Translations under genes and position numbers: made by a program
Notes under the pieces: model-generated
What the model was told of the DNA's origin: nothing
Database searches by the model: none
The model's input: the letters and a program-made list of their open reading frames with translations, nothing else
In this document: positions 24,001 to 36,045 of the stretch, in pieces
Position numbering within the stretch: position 1 is the stretch's first letter
Layout: every line of letters begins with the position of its first letter
NCBI GenBank assembly: GCA_019914945.1
Contig: CM034103.1
Span: forward strand, 11,718,001 to 11,782,000
DNA length: 64,000 nucleotides
Origin: Typha latifolia
Taxonomy: Eukaryota; Streptophyta; Magnoliopsida; Poales; Typhaceae
Direction of reading: 5' to 3'

Positions 24001-27000
24001 GGAATTACTAATTGCCTGCTATTTAAGTATATAATTTCTGATTAGAGAATTTTGAAATGTGATTCATGTGAATAAACTAGAGTTAATAAATAGATATCTC
24101 AATTATTCAGTTATCACTAATAAGCAATTAGCCAATGTGATTATGTTATTTAATGTTTTGGTTTAGTGCACTATTAAAATTTCTATCTATACTATACTTA
24201 TTCATTTATTTATTTATTTATATTAAAAATGCTAGACCACCTTGTCACCCGCCTTCTGCCTAGGCGCTAGGCGATGGGGTGACCGCCTGCCACCCGCGGC
24301 CGCTTTTTAAAACATTGCAATCCACAAACAGTGTCATAAGCTAATAATCATAATTATTGGAATAAAACTTAACTCTTCCGGTTTTCCCTCTCCCACTCAT
24401 CTATCGATTAAAAATAGATCAAATAAAACATTTCAAAATATTAGAAATTAAAATCTGTGAAAAAGGAACACCTAACAATTAGTTCACAGAACTAAACAAC
24501 AAGCAAGTTCAGCAGATCTTTTGAGAAGCAATGGCATCTCATTCTGTTGTGTTAAGAAAATACTTGCATATTAACCAATCATGTTTTTCATTTGTTGGAT
24601 TGCACGAGTAAATCACTACTGGAGCATATTAAGAGGATTCAGTTCCATGAGAAAAAGCATTGCAAAGCTCAATGAGCTTCTGCTTGAATAATGCATCAAT
24701 TAGAATGGCATGTACTAATGATGGCATGTATTAATGAAGGCATGCACTGACAAAATAAATTAGTAGCTCCTTGACAACCATTATATAGTATTACACAACT
24801 ACCTAGAGAATATTTATTTGAAAACATACCAATACTTAGCGAGATTGTAAATGCTCCAATAATTAAAGGAAAGAAGAAGCATACCTTGGGAAAAACTTTG
24901 TCAATGACTTGGAGGGCACGTCTTGAGTTCCAACCAGAATAACCTCGCACTTTAATATCAGCCTGTACAGGTGTACAATACATACTTCAAGCTAAAAGGC
25001 ATAGCTTATATGCTAAAGTGTTACTTTATAATGCAGTATGGCCTAAGGGTTGTGTTGGAAATTGTTGGACTAGTTTTATACCATATGATGGGTGTTCACT
25101 TGTATGCTTTAAACTTTTAAGTTTAAGGTATCCGGATGTGACACTGTATTATAATCATCTTGTAGCACAACACCAATTTTGTATCAAAGGCCTTACAAGT
25201 AGGGTCGAAACCTTTTCCTGAAGCTATGGTTTCTTTGCCAATTTATCTCCTTTTTGGACTATCAAGTATTAACTCATCAACTAGAATTTTCACAACACAA
25301 TTGGCATTTCGATGATTTCCACCAAAAGACAACCTAATTGCTTAAATGGTTCTTATTAGTAAATCAAGGAAGAAGACCAGTAAGTGCCATGAAAAATACA
25401 AGCTCCTTCAATTTCAAGGACCCAACTTTTTCCCTGTTTCTCAAAAAGTTTAGTAATACATAGAAAGTGGTACTTGCAATCATAATTGTGAGTTCTAAGG
25501 GAAAACATGGCCTTCTAATGATTACAAAGATAAATGTAATACTTCTATAACTTTTTAATGAAATCCATGATAGACTTATGACATTTTCAAGAAAAAGTGT
25601 GATATCTTGAACCTTTCGATGACATCTATATAAACAATTAGACTACAAACTTTATATTAGATATCCCAAGATGAGAAGTTCTGTTATTAATTTGAGGATT
25701 CAAATGAATTTGAAATTAATAAATAAAGGAATTTAAATCACAACCATTACAAAATTTCAAGAATTTATTGAAATGGACATAACAACTATATTTTAAATAT
25801 TATAGGCTGAATTAATAGAGATGCTACAAGAGTTTAAACGATTTTAAAGATCCCTAAACACCTATAAATATTCTCGTTAGCCTATGGAAATATACAAAAT
25901 CAATTGAAAGCACAAAATATTTGCTATTCCTCTCTCCTCCCTCTTTCTCTCTCTCTGCTAGATTGAATCAGAGGATTTTTGTTTTCACAGAGAAATGAAA
26001 GAATGTGCTAATTGGCAATGAACGAGCGAAGTTATAAATTGTACATTAGAGGAAATAAAGGTAAATAATTCTGCACAAAGGCGTCACATTCTTTTAGGGC
26101 ACTAACGCTTCTACGTGCTTCACAAGCCAAGGTTCCGAACCCCTAATTTTATTAATATCATATGATATATATTCTTTGTTTTCCATGACACAAAAAGAAG
26201 ATCACATTCTTTCTTATTTTTGACTTCCGCTAAATCATCGAACTTTCCTATTTTAGACCTAATCCACTTTGTTACCAGAGAAGGGAGAGTGGCACTTCCT
26301 AACTTTAGTTACTAATCTTATGCTTCACATATGATTATTAAGTTCCTAGGAGCCGTTTGGTTGCCGACTAAAAGAAAATCTAGAGTAGCTATTCTCATTT
26401 CCTATCTCTAATCTAAAGTAAGGAAATTAGGTGTTTAGTTATAAACTTGGTGTAATAATTATTTTTTATGTGAAAAAAAATTAAGATAGAAGTACAAATA
26501 AGAAGTGGGAATTGACTCAAATATTCATGGGAGTGGGAATTATTCAAATTAAAGTATTCTCATTTCTTGTAGTTATACAATACATACTTGAGTAAGAAAT
26601 GAGAAAGGTGGATGATAAGAGAGAGGAGATAAATAGAAAAATTGAGTAGAAACTTCGAGCAAAAATTTTTAGTTTGTAGAATGAAATAGGCAGGTAGTAG
26701 GAGAAAGGAGAGATGAATTATAACTAAGACATGTGACAAAACTTTAATCAAATCAAGGGTAAATTATAATTGAGCTTATGTATGGCATAAGATGAATAGT
26801 GTTTATAATCTAGAGTATGAATAATTTGATGTTTGGTTACATTTCCTAGCACGTTAAAATCTTTCACCTTTTAGCAGCCTCCTAAAATCTTTCATTTTGA
26901 AAAAGTTTGGACTACTGCACAAGGTTTTGACTCTAATTCATGATTGGTGGAATCAAGCTCCTTGGGATCCCAACTCAGTCGTTTGTCTAACTCTAAAGTT

Positions 27001-29558
27001 TAGATCTTGAGGATTAAAATCATTGGACCGTGCAGGTCCAACTTCCACTCGATCAAGGCTGAAAAAGCTAGGCCCAAGAGAATCTCTGATCTGGACTCTA
27101 AGGAGAAGTCTTCTAGTTTATCTTCAAACGAATTTTCCTTCCAGAAATTTAATAAGTTTAATCTAAATAAAATTCTGCTTTAAGAGGAATTTTTGGCGTC
27201 AAAGATTGTGACAAACTTGGTTTAGTGAAAGTAACAAGAATACTAAATTCTTCCATTGTTATGCTAATGACATATGCTGAACAAATTTCATTGCTTCTCT
27301 TGCCATTGACACTAATATGGTTACTAATTTTGCCTTAATTAGTAATCATTTTTTCCAGTTTTATAAAGAAATGTTCTGTGCAGCTGAAGCTATTTCACAG
27401 ACCCTATCGACATCATCTCCTCACGATTTTTTTCTTTTGAGATTCAACTCTACTAGCTATAGCACCAAATCAATGTACAGTTTCATTACTGATGGAGGAA
27501 CTAGAATTTCTACATCATCCAAGACGCTTTTCCCTTCCTTCAAAAGTCTGGGTTCTCCTGACTTGCCATTTCCAATAAATTGCATACTAAAGATCTACTT
27601 GTAAGCAGCGGATTGATCATTGAAGCATCTTGTGGACTATGCAGCTTTTCATATGAGTCCTCTTCTCATCTCTTCATTTACTATCATTATTCTTCAGTTT
27701 TCTGGAAACAATATTCAGTTTCCCACCTCTATTTCTTCTTTGAAGGACTTTTTGGGACTCTTGGCAAAAAATCTCATATCCCTGCAAATATTAGGAAGGC
27801 AACAGACTTCCTTTTGACGATTACCCAGTGGATGACTTGGAAGGAAAGAAACAGTATACTTTTTCGTCAGGGGAGCAAAAATTATCAATGGTCTAAACAC
27901 TGATATTCTTAGAGTTTCTGCTTGTAACTCTTAATTTTCAGCTAATTTTATCTGATTGAGGCTTAGTCCTCATTCCCTCTCAAAAAAGGATGATGGTCAT
28001 TTCAGCCTATCATCGTTTAATGTCAATTTGGCCGAATAAAGTTCCCCTCCAAATCGGTTGGCTGATTGAACTTTAGACATAATGGCTCTATTGGCCAATT
28101 AGAATAGTTCATGTGATTAGAAAGGTGCACAACTTCTAAAAAGGCCACTAGAAGAGATGCAACAGTGGAACTTACTTTTTTCACTTGCCTTGCTTTTGGG
28201 TGGGTGTATGTGACCAAAGGAGGGAGAAGCTGCCGTGTACCAAGGCACAAAGTATTCTAAACATGCATTACATTGGAAGACAATTGTCCACCACGTGGCA
28301 CAATAATTAATTAAGCACATCATAAATACTAAGATGATTCACTAGACTTAATTAGTAATAAAAAATTTCTAAATACATCTATTAATAAATAAAAAAATTA
28401 GATACTGTTTTCATTGTAGGTATCTACATACCGTACACCTATAGAAACTCAAAGTGAATCATAAGGTCACTCAAGTAGGCATTGCTAATGCAAAGTCTTT
28501 TTAAATAAAAAATTGGATAAATTAGACTTAGCCCCTTTTCCTTTTGAACTATCACTGTTTTCCATGTATACTCTTGAGCTTTTTTTTTAACACCAAAGAG
28601 ACTCTCACTGAACTAATAATTCTTTTACCATATAGGTCCTGAATTAAGAGATTTATGTAGATTTTTTTTGTTCAGGAGTCTATGTGAATAAAAAGAAAAA
28701 CTGTGCATGCAAAAAATGGTAATAATTTAGGAGGACTAAGTATAATTTATGTAGATATGTATTTTTTTTTAGTTCAGGAGTCTATGCGGATAAAAAAAAA
28801 AATTTAGAGTGTGCACGTGAAAAACAGTAATAATTTAGGATGATTAAGTATAATTATCCCTTAAGTAATATTAAAAAAACATTTTAACCCACGTTTAAAA
28901 ATCAATATGTAATATTAATTTTTTATTTTCTATAACACAAAACCTTTTTTTTTTTCAACTGTAGAAATATTATATACTAAATTTCCAAAGTTTAAAAGCA
29001 AAAGCCACGAGCTTCTGTGGAATTTTTGACCAAACTTGGCCGCACCTCAAATTTAATACTGAAAGAGATTTATTTTTTCGGCAGCTCAGTATTTATGTCA
29101 TAAGGTCGTCAATAAAAACTTGTACAAATACCATATTTTTTTTTTCAGCGTATTATTTGATAGGATTTATCTTATGAACAAAATCTTAATCGTTTCAATT
29201 TTACTGGCAAAAATAAACTCATTTTAGTATTGAGATTAGGGTGTGTGATTTGGGCGAGTTTGGTCAAAAACGCTTCTGTGAATCCTAAAATGTACTCAAT
29301 GGCAGCATAAATAAAATCCCAAATAAAGTGAAGAAACGCAAACATTTAAGAGAAAGGGCTCCATAAAATCCAAACTTTTCAAGCAAAAATAAAGAAGAAA
29401 AAATCCATTTCTTCGCGCAAGAGTCATTATCGCCATTGAAGGTTTACCTTGCGGGCGTAGATGTCAGCGAGGGCAGCCCCCCAACCTTCGTTGCCGAAGC
29501 TATATTGGACGATCGAGGAACCAAACAGAACGAACTCTGGCCGATTGGGACCCACCAT
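21010..29558 (-). CDS. GDSL esterase/lipase, CPRD49 type (SGNH hydrolase), complete, 6 exons
   Basis: Exons are 29558-29448, 24962-24885, 22128-21988, 21909-21833, 21754-21605 and 21223-21010; phases agree and give 256 residues, the usual size for this branch. Block I is VLFGSSIVQYSF (residues 10-21) with the nucleophile Ser15; GSS instead of GDS is normal for the CPRD49/isoamyl-acetate esterase-like branch. Other blocks are RGYSGWNSRRAL, FGGND (residues 76-80, oxyanion Asn79) and TDGIHLSSEG with Asp187 and His190. There is no signal peptide, unlike most secreted GDSL lipases, so a cytosolic ester hydrolase is likely; the substrate is unknown. Relatives in cowpea are drought-induced (family knowledge). 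Intron 1 is 4.5 kb and intron 2 is 2.8 kb, both carrying transposon debris. Confidence 0.92.
23452..23950. mobile_element. hAT-like transposon remnant in esterase intron 2
   Basis: It begins taggggtgaaaacgggtcg, a terminus typical of plant hAT elements, followed by dense repeats of ggattcggata variants to about 23660. A mirrored right end could not be found cleanly; attatccgtatacgttta near 23905-23925 is the best candidate for a decayed end. Confidence 0.45.
26875..27960 (+). mobile_element. Degenerate LINE with internal deletion, in esterase intron 1 (opposite strand)
   Basis: The plus strand shows ORF2 pieces in order: FHFEKVWTTAQGF (26895), DWWNQAPW (26942), WRQRL..TWFSESNKNTKFFH (27195-27260), then LISNHFFQFYKEMFC (27325-27375). 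The reverse-transcriptase core is missing. The next part is the C-terminal region: YSTKSMYSF..DGG (27465), TKDLLVSSG..ASCGLC..ESSSHLF..VFW (27583-27705) and WMTWKERNSILF (27830). So it is 5'-truncated, lacks its catalytic core and carries stops and frameshifts. Confidence 0.8.
28514..28860. mobile_element. MITE with a duplicated right end, in esterase intron 1
   Basis: The left end (ggataaattagacttag, then tcactgttttccatgtatactc) is inverted at the right end (gtgtgcacgtgaaaaacagt, then aagtataattatccc). The right-end block starting agttcaggagtctatg occurs twice (about 28670-28760 and 28770-28860). No clear target duplication was found. Confidence 0.6.
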
Positions 29559-31263
29559 TTCTTCTACCCTTCTCCTCCTCCTCTTCTCCTCTTCGGTAGA
29601 GTAGCAGGTTTCTTCGCCAAGAAAAGAACACGAATAAGTGCGGTAAGATCCACGATCCTATTGGTATCTTATTCGGTACGTAGGAAATGAATGCGGTCAC
29701 GTGCGATTGCAGATTTTTTTTTTTTTTTTTGAATAAAATCGGTCGATTATATTGGGATGGTTTTAATCTTTGCTTTTGGATTTTTGCAGATTACAACCTG
29801 TGCTTTTGTCTTATTATTTGAGGACATGAGATAACACTTAGTTTGGACACAATTGTGATTTTTTTTAGAATCTTAATTTAATTCTATTATATTGGAAATA
29901 TTAATTCTAATTAAATTAACCTGGATGTGGCTTGATACATATTTTTTCAATCAAATTGAGGACTTGGTTTGTAAATAATGAGAAGAGCTGGCTATATGTA
30001 TTATTAGTAATTTTCTCTTCATATTAAAATTTTCGTCTGCAATTAACGCCCCGAGGAGTGAGGAGCCACCCCCCAGCATCCAATCCGTTAACAGGAACAG
30101 CCAACTACCAGTAATGAGCAATAAATTGCATAGAGTTGTTAGTTGTACATTTGGTGGTTGCGTCTTAAGTCGTAACCCAACTCTCTTCACTCTATCCACT
30201 GTTCAAATGAGTACGTGGTCCAACATTAATGCCTACCAAATACTTCTTTAATGTGTTTACTACCTTCCTTGCATATCGAATCACCGTAAAAGCTCCACAG
30301 TGGATTGGTCGGGATAATTAGAGGAAAACGAAGCACCTGATGACGTCTGTAGCTTAATATCTTTTGTGTTTTCCCCCCCGGGTAAAGGGCTGTGTTCCGC
30401 AACCGACTCTAGTAGACTTAGTCTTTACTTTTTTTTCTCTCGACCAAAGATGTTATAGGTGCAATTCTAATCTTAAATAATTAGGTGAAAAAATTATTTA
30501 GTAGTTTGTTGATTTGGCTCGACTTAGTTGATGGCTCGGCAGTTCGATTGATTTATAGGATCAGCGCGACGGCTTGTCACAGATCTCAATAATATTTTGT
30601 TCGAAATAATTGTTCGGCGACGCACATGACTTAAAGTTAAGACTAAGCATCTCACTATATTAGTTAAAGGCTTGGTGGAGCCTAAGGCTATCAAAATAAA
30701 CAAGCAGCTCTGGCTCGGCTCGGCTCGATGTGAGCTAAGCCAAGCCTAAGTCTAAATTTGAGGTTCGAAATTAATTTCGAGCCTGAGTTAAAGCTGACTC
30801 GCTCAAGCTCGACTCGTTTACACCTCTAGTAGAGCATCAATGTCTTTATATTTGAGGATGATTGGCTCTTTATCCGGTATCTTTTGAAAGGATTGAATGA
30901 GTTTTTAAAATAGATAATGCCTAAATTTAAAAAATAAAAAGAATTATATTTTATCATAATCCTAACTAAAATACATAGCTGCTACGCATTTTACTTATCT
31001 AAAATTAAAACACCGATAATGTTAACGTTCTAAGTAAAGCTTTTTTAGACTAAAAGAATTACTTAGTAAGAGATATCGTTTCGAATCTTATTAGCATTTT
31101 ATATTTAGATGAGTAAAGCGTTTAACAGTTAAGCGTATTACTTGTAGCTAAAGTAAAATAGACCTATTTTTATATTTAAATTTTTGTGTTACTTATTTTC
31201 GTAAATAAATTTGAAATAGACCTTGCTTCAATCAACAACTCAAGAGTGACCTAATTATCTATA

Positions 31264-31450
31264 GGAATATTTTTGCTCGTATATTTTTTAAAAATTTCTT
31301 ATTTATTTATATGCCACTCAAAAATTAATATTTATATATACATTCCTCAAAACATACATTATTTATATAAAAATCTATATGATATTTTTTTCAAATTAAG
31401 TGTCAATAATTTAATAGAAGAAAAAATAAAAAAATATCCTTAATTAAGAA
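31264..31450. mobile_element. MITE family A, copy 2 (truncated)
   Basis: The block at 31388-31445 (tttcaaattaagtgtcaata, then tttaatagaagaaaaa) closely matches 11690-11750, and the left end ggaatatttttgctcgtata resembles the 11603 end. The right end is not recognisable. Confidence 0.55.
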
Positions 31451-31825
31451 AAGTATGTGAGTGTGAGTTTAAAAGTAGTTTTAAGATGTTAAAAGTAAGA
31501 TATAGAAATGGAATGATAAATATCCTATACATAGAATGTGAATGCTAATAAAAGCATAGCGTAAGGTGTTTTTAGTAAGTTTTGTGAAGAGTTTATTAGC
31601 TATTTAGCTATATAGGAAACAATTAGCACAAAAGATACGTTAATCATGGATGAAGTATGAATAACGTTACATACGAAGGAACGAAGCATTTCCTTACTAA
31701 CTTTGTTGATGATCAACTCATGACAAGTGCATGCCAGGTGTAAAGAAATTTTTTCTGGTGATTGTGATATATATCTTTTATATATCCCTGTCAACTTAGT
31801 ATAATAGTGATCGGATAGCCGAAAG

Positions 31826-31827
<2 letters not shown>

Positions 31828-31858
<31 letters not shown>
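31828..31858. repeat. (TA)n microsatellite
   Basis: About 15 uninterrupted TA units lie roughly 230 bases upstream of the PRISE start codon. Confidence 0.95.
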
Positions 31859-31861
<3 letters not shown>

Positions 31862-32088
31862 GGAGCTTGGTTATTTATCGATGCATTTATCCGTCTATTT
31901 TATTCTTTTATTTACGTAACCAGTAGGTTAAACCTTTCTATCACCTATAAGCTTTGTCTAGTGATCTTAACTTCCGTGCATATTATAGGCGAATCCACCA
32001 TCAAATACTGTGAGCGGCTAGCTGATTAAACTATACGTATATCCCACTTGCATGCACATAAATCATTACATGATCCAGTACATATATC

Positions 32089-33693
32089 ATGCTTGCATGG
32101 ACAAAGCTAAGTAGTAAGAAGAAGATGGAGAAAAAGATGGAGAAGAGGACGGAGAAGAAGGTGGCATTAGTCGCAGGTTCAACTGGGCTCGTCGGGAAGG
32201 AGTTGGTGAGAGTCCTCTCGGAGTCGGCCGACTGGGATCTCGTCTACGGCGTCGCCCGTAAGGCGCCGTCCGACGGCGGCATACGTGAAGGCCACGTCGG
32301 CAAGTACCGGTTCTTGGAGTGCGATCTGTTGGACGTCGGGGAGACGCGGGAGAGGGTGGGGCCGCTGGCGGAGCACGTGACCCACTTGTTCTGGGTCACG
32401 TGGGCGAGCCAGTTTGCGTTGGACACCGTCGACTGCTGCGACCTGAATCGAGCCATGATCTCCAATGCCCTCGACGCACTTCTCCGGCCGCCGCGAGCTA
32501 ACGGGGATCGTGTGGGCTCCACCTCGCTCCGCCACGTGTCGCTTCAAACGGGCACCAAGCACTATGTGTCGCTTAAGGTATGGCATTTCCTTGCATGGTA
32601 TTGCTATTGCATCCGGCTAACGGAGTAAAAAATATTTTGTTACTTTTAAATAAAAATATTTTTAAAATAACTCTCTTTTCACCTAAAAAATTTGTCCCTC
32701 TTATATTTTTACCACGTATCAAGATTATTATTATTATTATATATATATAGCTAATTAAATTTATCTATACGGTAACGACAGAAACGATAGGCCATTTTGA
32801 GACATTAAAGGTAAAATAATAAAGATATATTGGATATGGTATGAATAAAGGCAAAAGTAAACTGTTTATACTAAATTTCTTTTATTTTAAAATTATAAAT
32901 TTCTTGAATTATTTCGTAACTTTCTCCTCTTTAGGAGATTGGCACCAATAACCACGGCGACCCCTACGCCGAGGAAAGCCCGAGGATCGCCGGTGCCAAC
33001 TCAGGCAGCGCCAACCACAACTTCTACTACGCGGTCGAGGACGTGCTCCGCGACCGGTTTCACTGCGAACCGAGAATCACGAGCTGGTCGGTCCACCGCC
33101 CCGGCCTACTATTCGGCTCATCGGAGCGCTCCCACTTCAACGTCATCGGCACCCTCTCCGTCTACGCCGCCATCTGCAGTCACCTCCACCTCCCCTTCCT
33201 CTTCTGCGGCACCCGACACTGCTGGGAGGATCCCTTCATCGACGCCTCTGACGCCCGGCTCGTCGCCCGCCAGCACATCTGGTGGGCCTCGTCGCCGCTG
33301 CGCTCACCCGGGAGACCGGAGACCTTCAACGCCGTCGACGACGCCTCCTTGACATGGAAGGAGGTGTGGCCGGCTCTCGCCGCGAGATTCGGGCTGCCGC
33401 CGCCGTCGACATGCACGGAGGAGGTGAACTACTGCAAGTTGATGGAGGGCAAGAGAGAGGTGTGGGATGAGATCGTGAGGAACGAGGGGTTGAAGGTTAC
33501 TAAGATGGAGGATCTTGCGAACTGGGGTTTCTTGGACGCGCTCTTCCGATTTCCCGGGAAGTTGCTCGCGTCACCGGAGAAGGCGCGGCGGCTCGGCTTC
33601 GCGGCCACGTACTCCGTCGTGGACTCGGTTCTCTACTGGGTGGATCGCATGAGGGAAGAACGCCTCATTCCTAATCCGAAATCCTCTTGTTGA
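32089..33693 (+). CDS. PRISE-family reductase (progesterone 5-beta-reductase / iridoid synthase-like), complete, 2 exons
   Basis: Exons are 32089-32577 and 32935-33693, phase 0, giving 415 residues. PRISE enzymes are NADPH-dependent short-chain reductases that reduce activated C=C bonds of enones, including progesterone in vitro. The cofactor loop is AGSTGLVGKEL (residues 29-39). Lys158 in QTGTKHYV and the paired Tyr194/Tyr195 in HNFYYAVEDVL match the catalytic Lys and Tyr of the family. HRPGLLFG follows, as in relatives. There is no signal peptide, so the protein is cytosolic. The start is uncertain: downstream Met codons at residues 13 and 17 would remove part of a Lys-rich leader (KKKMEKKMEKRTEKK) and bring the length closer to the typical 390-400. 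Both exons are very GC-rich beside an AT-rich intron. The natural substrate cannot be inferred; iridoid activity is unlikely in a monocot. Confidence 0.9.
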
Positions 33694-34841
33694 GAATATT
33701 TGCAATTTGGTTACCTACTTTTGCATAAAACACCTCCAATTAGATCACAAAGAATATTCAACTATGTTATATATCTATTAAAATGGAGATTCTTAATCAA
33801 TTCCTCTCTCTTTTTTCCTTGTATTTATATATATATATATAAATTAAATATATTTTATCTTCTTGTACTTATGCCTAAATCACTTTAAATCAGTCATAAT
33901 ACTTATTATTAAATTGAGACTGTTAATTTTTCTATTAAATTTAATAAAGTATTATGATTATTTTTATAATTTTACTATATTATATTAAAATCTGCATTTA
34001 TTATTTAGTAACACGATAAAAAATATTTTGGTCATTTTGATATTATTCTCTTAAATTTAAAAAAAATTAATGACTTTGGATTTTTTTTTAAGAACACGAG
34101 AGTAAAATAATTTTAAGACGATAATATTATTTTATAAATTTGTGATGCTAACGTGAAGAGTGTATTGTACGGAATGCACATAGAAAGTCTTCTGAATCGA
34201 CAGTGTTTTCAACTACGTATACAATGCTGATATGCCAACCATTTTCCTTCACAAAATCGGATTCAATTTGAGTCCAGAAATTGAGACATAGTCGGAACTT
34301 TCTTTTGGGAATTTTTTTCTTATAGACTGACTGGCATATTTCATTCCACAGATGAAAAGATATTTTAAAACTCGAGAAAAATTAATACATTTCCTTGACC
34401 TTAATTCGCAACTCACTCGATTATTTGTATCGTTTCTAAATGCTTCTATTATATTTGTGTTCTTTGACGCATTAATCCTCTCTGGAGTTAGAGCCTTGTT
34501 TATCTCCTAATATAATAGGACTTAGAAGAAATAATAATAATCAAACTAGGACCAGGTCACACGTATAAAATGGTGAGTGCTCTCATGAATTTAGAGAGAG
34601 ACGTGTTAATTATGTTTGTGTGCTTAGTAATTTTGCAACAAATGATTCAATATTAATATTCAATTTCTCACTCCTCATCTAGCGATTGAAACTATATAAT
34701 ATTATATAAATTTAATTGGAAGTACCGATTAATATGATCAAAAGTACCGGTCACCCTTCTACTTTTAAGTATAAATAGATACCTGATCTAAAAATCATAA
34801 ATATCTTTCAATTGTATTGATTGAGAAATTTCTATGATATA

Positions 34842-35056
34842 TGGGCTTTAACTAATTGAGATTTGATTCAAATTTTAAATTAAATTATTTTGATTGAGGA
34901 ATTTTAGTTTAAACAGGAGACTAAATTTTAGTAATCGATGGACAAGATTATAATGAAATTTAAATAGGTCACTTGCTATACTTTTAACTAAAATGTCTCA
35001 ATCAGAATAATTTAATTTAACACTAATAAATTATTTAAATATATCACTAAAGCCCC
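34842..35056. mobile_element. Foldback (hairpin) MITE
   Basis: The left arm around 34873-34913 (ttaaattaaattattttgat, then tgaggaattttag) is mirrored by the right arm at about 34983-35022 (ctaaaatgtctcaatcagaa, then taatttaatttaa). About 40 bp pair with few mismatches. The outer flanks gggcttta (34843) and taaagcccc (35048-35056) extend the symmetry. Confidence 0.65.
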
Positions 35057-35595
35057 TCCATTAATATTTTATTATAAACTCTGATAAAAATAATCTAGAA
35101 CAATTAATTAACTGAATAGATAAACAAAAATACTTCCATTTTTCTTCCATATGATAACTTTTATAAACTTTAAGCTCCAAGCTCATTTCTTTCGAAGTGA
35201 AAAAAATAAGAACATTTTTATTTATCTAATTAGTTAGTTAAATTTTACTAATTTTCTAACATAATTTATATCTAAAGGGTTTTAGTCATATAATTTGATA
35301 ATTTAGGAGGCACATGTATCCACTTTTTTTTCCAGAGATATGAATTGATAATTGAGGGGTCAAAATATAATTTATAATTTTTTTTATTAAACTTTTTATA
35401 AGGCAAGTCACACGATAAATTATATATAAAATCTTATCATATATAAAGGATGAGATAAAGTAATACATATTTTGTAAGCAAAATTTTTAGTATAATTAAC
35501 ATAATTATTTATAGTTTATAATAAAATATAAATTTTTAAGTAAACTTATTCAAAATATTCATTATGTTTTACAGTCAAATAAAAAATATGAGTAA

Positions 35596-35621
35596 ATATA
35601 TATATATATATATATATATAA
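35596..35621. repeat. (TA)n microsatellite
   Basis: About 13 uninterrupted TA units. Confidence 0.9.
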
Positions 35622-36045
35622 TTATTTATATTTAAGCTTAAAAATACTTAATTTACATCTAAAAAGATGCGTATGAAATTAAACGGAGCTGTCACCGTGA
35701 GGATTGAGAGTGCTTCTTTTTCCTCGATTCTCTCTCATCCGGATTAGGATAAGTTTAGAGGAACTATTTCGTTTTACTCTCTATCATTTACCCTCGCCTC
35801 TCTCCAAACCCCACCCATAGCCCAGAGGCCGTAGTAATAAACAAGGCAAATAGACTTCCTTTTGTCCTCGGTTCTCTCTCTCTTCCCCTCCTCTTTCCTT
35901 TTCCTTGTCTGTCGCGCTATTCCAATTCATTCACGGTTCCACCTCCTTCTCTCCTTGTACTTGTCTTTCTCACCAAACCCCGCAATCTATTGCAGAGATC
36001 GGCTTAGCGAAAGGATCGTCTAGGGAAGGAGGAGGAGTTCTTGCC

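Larger units (their letters stand above)
29720..32088. other. Intergenic between divergent GDSL and PRISE genes
   Basis: The spacer contains both promoters and transposon scraps. 30690-30832 is rich in gctcg and ends gactcgtttacacctcta, resembling one end of a hAT element. 31264-31450 is a MITE copy and 31828-31858 a TA repeat. No gene is visible. Confidence 0.5.
33694..36045. other. AT-rich intergenic region; no gene seen
   Basis: The spacer is very AT-rich up to about 35700, then turns CT-rich, which fits the 5' leader and promoter of the Yippee gene. It holds a foldback element (34842-35056) and a TA repeat (about 35596-35621). Confidence 0.6.

Noticed and set aside
26350..26850. MITE bounded by gccgtttggttgcc and gatgtttggttac
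   Set aside because: The two ends are in the same, not inverted, orientation and no duplication flanks them.
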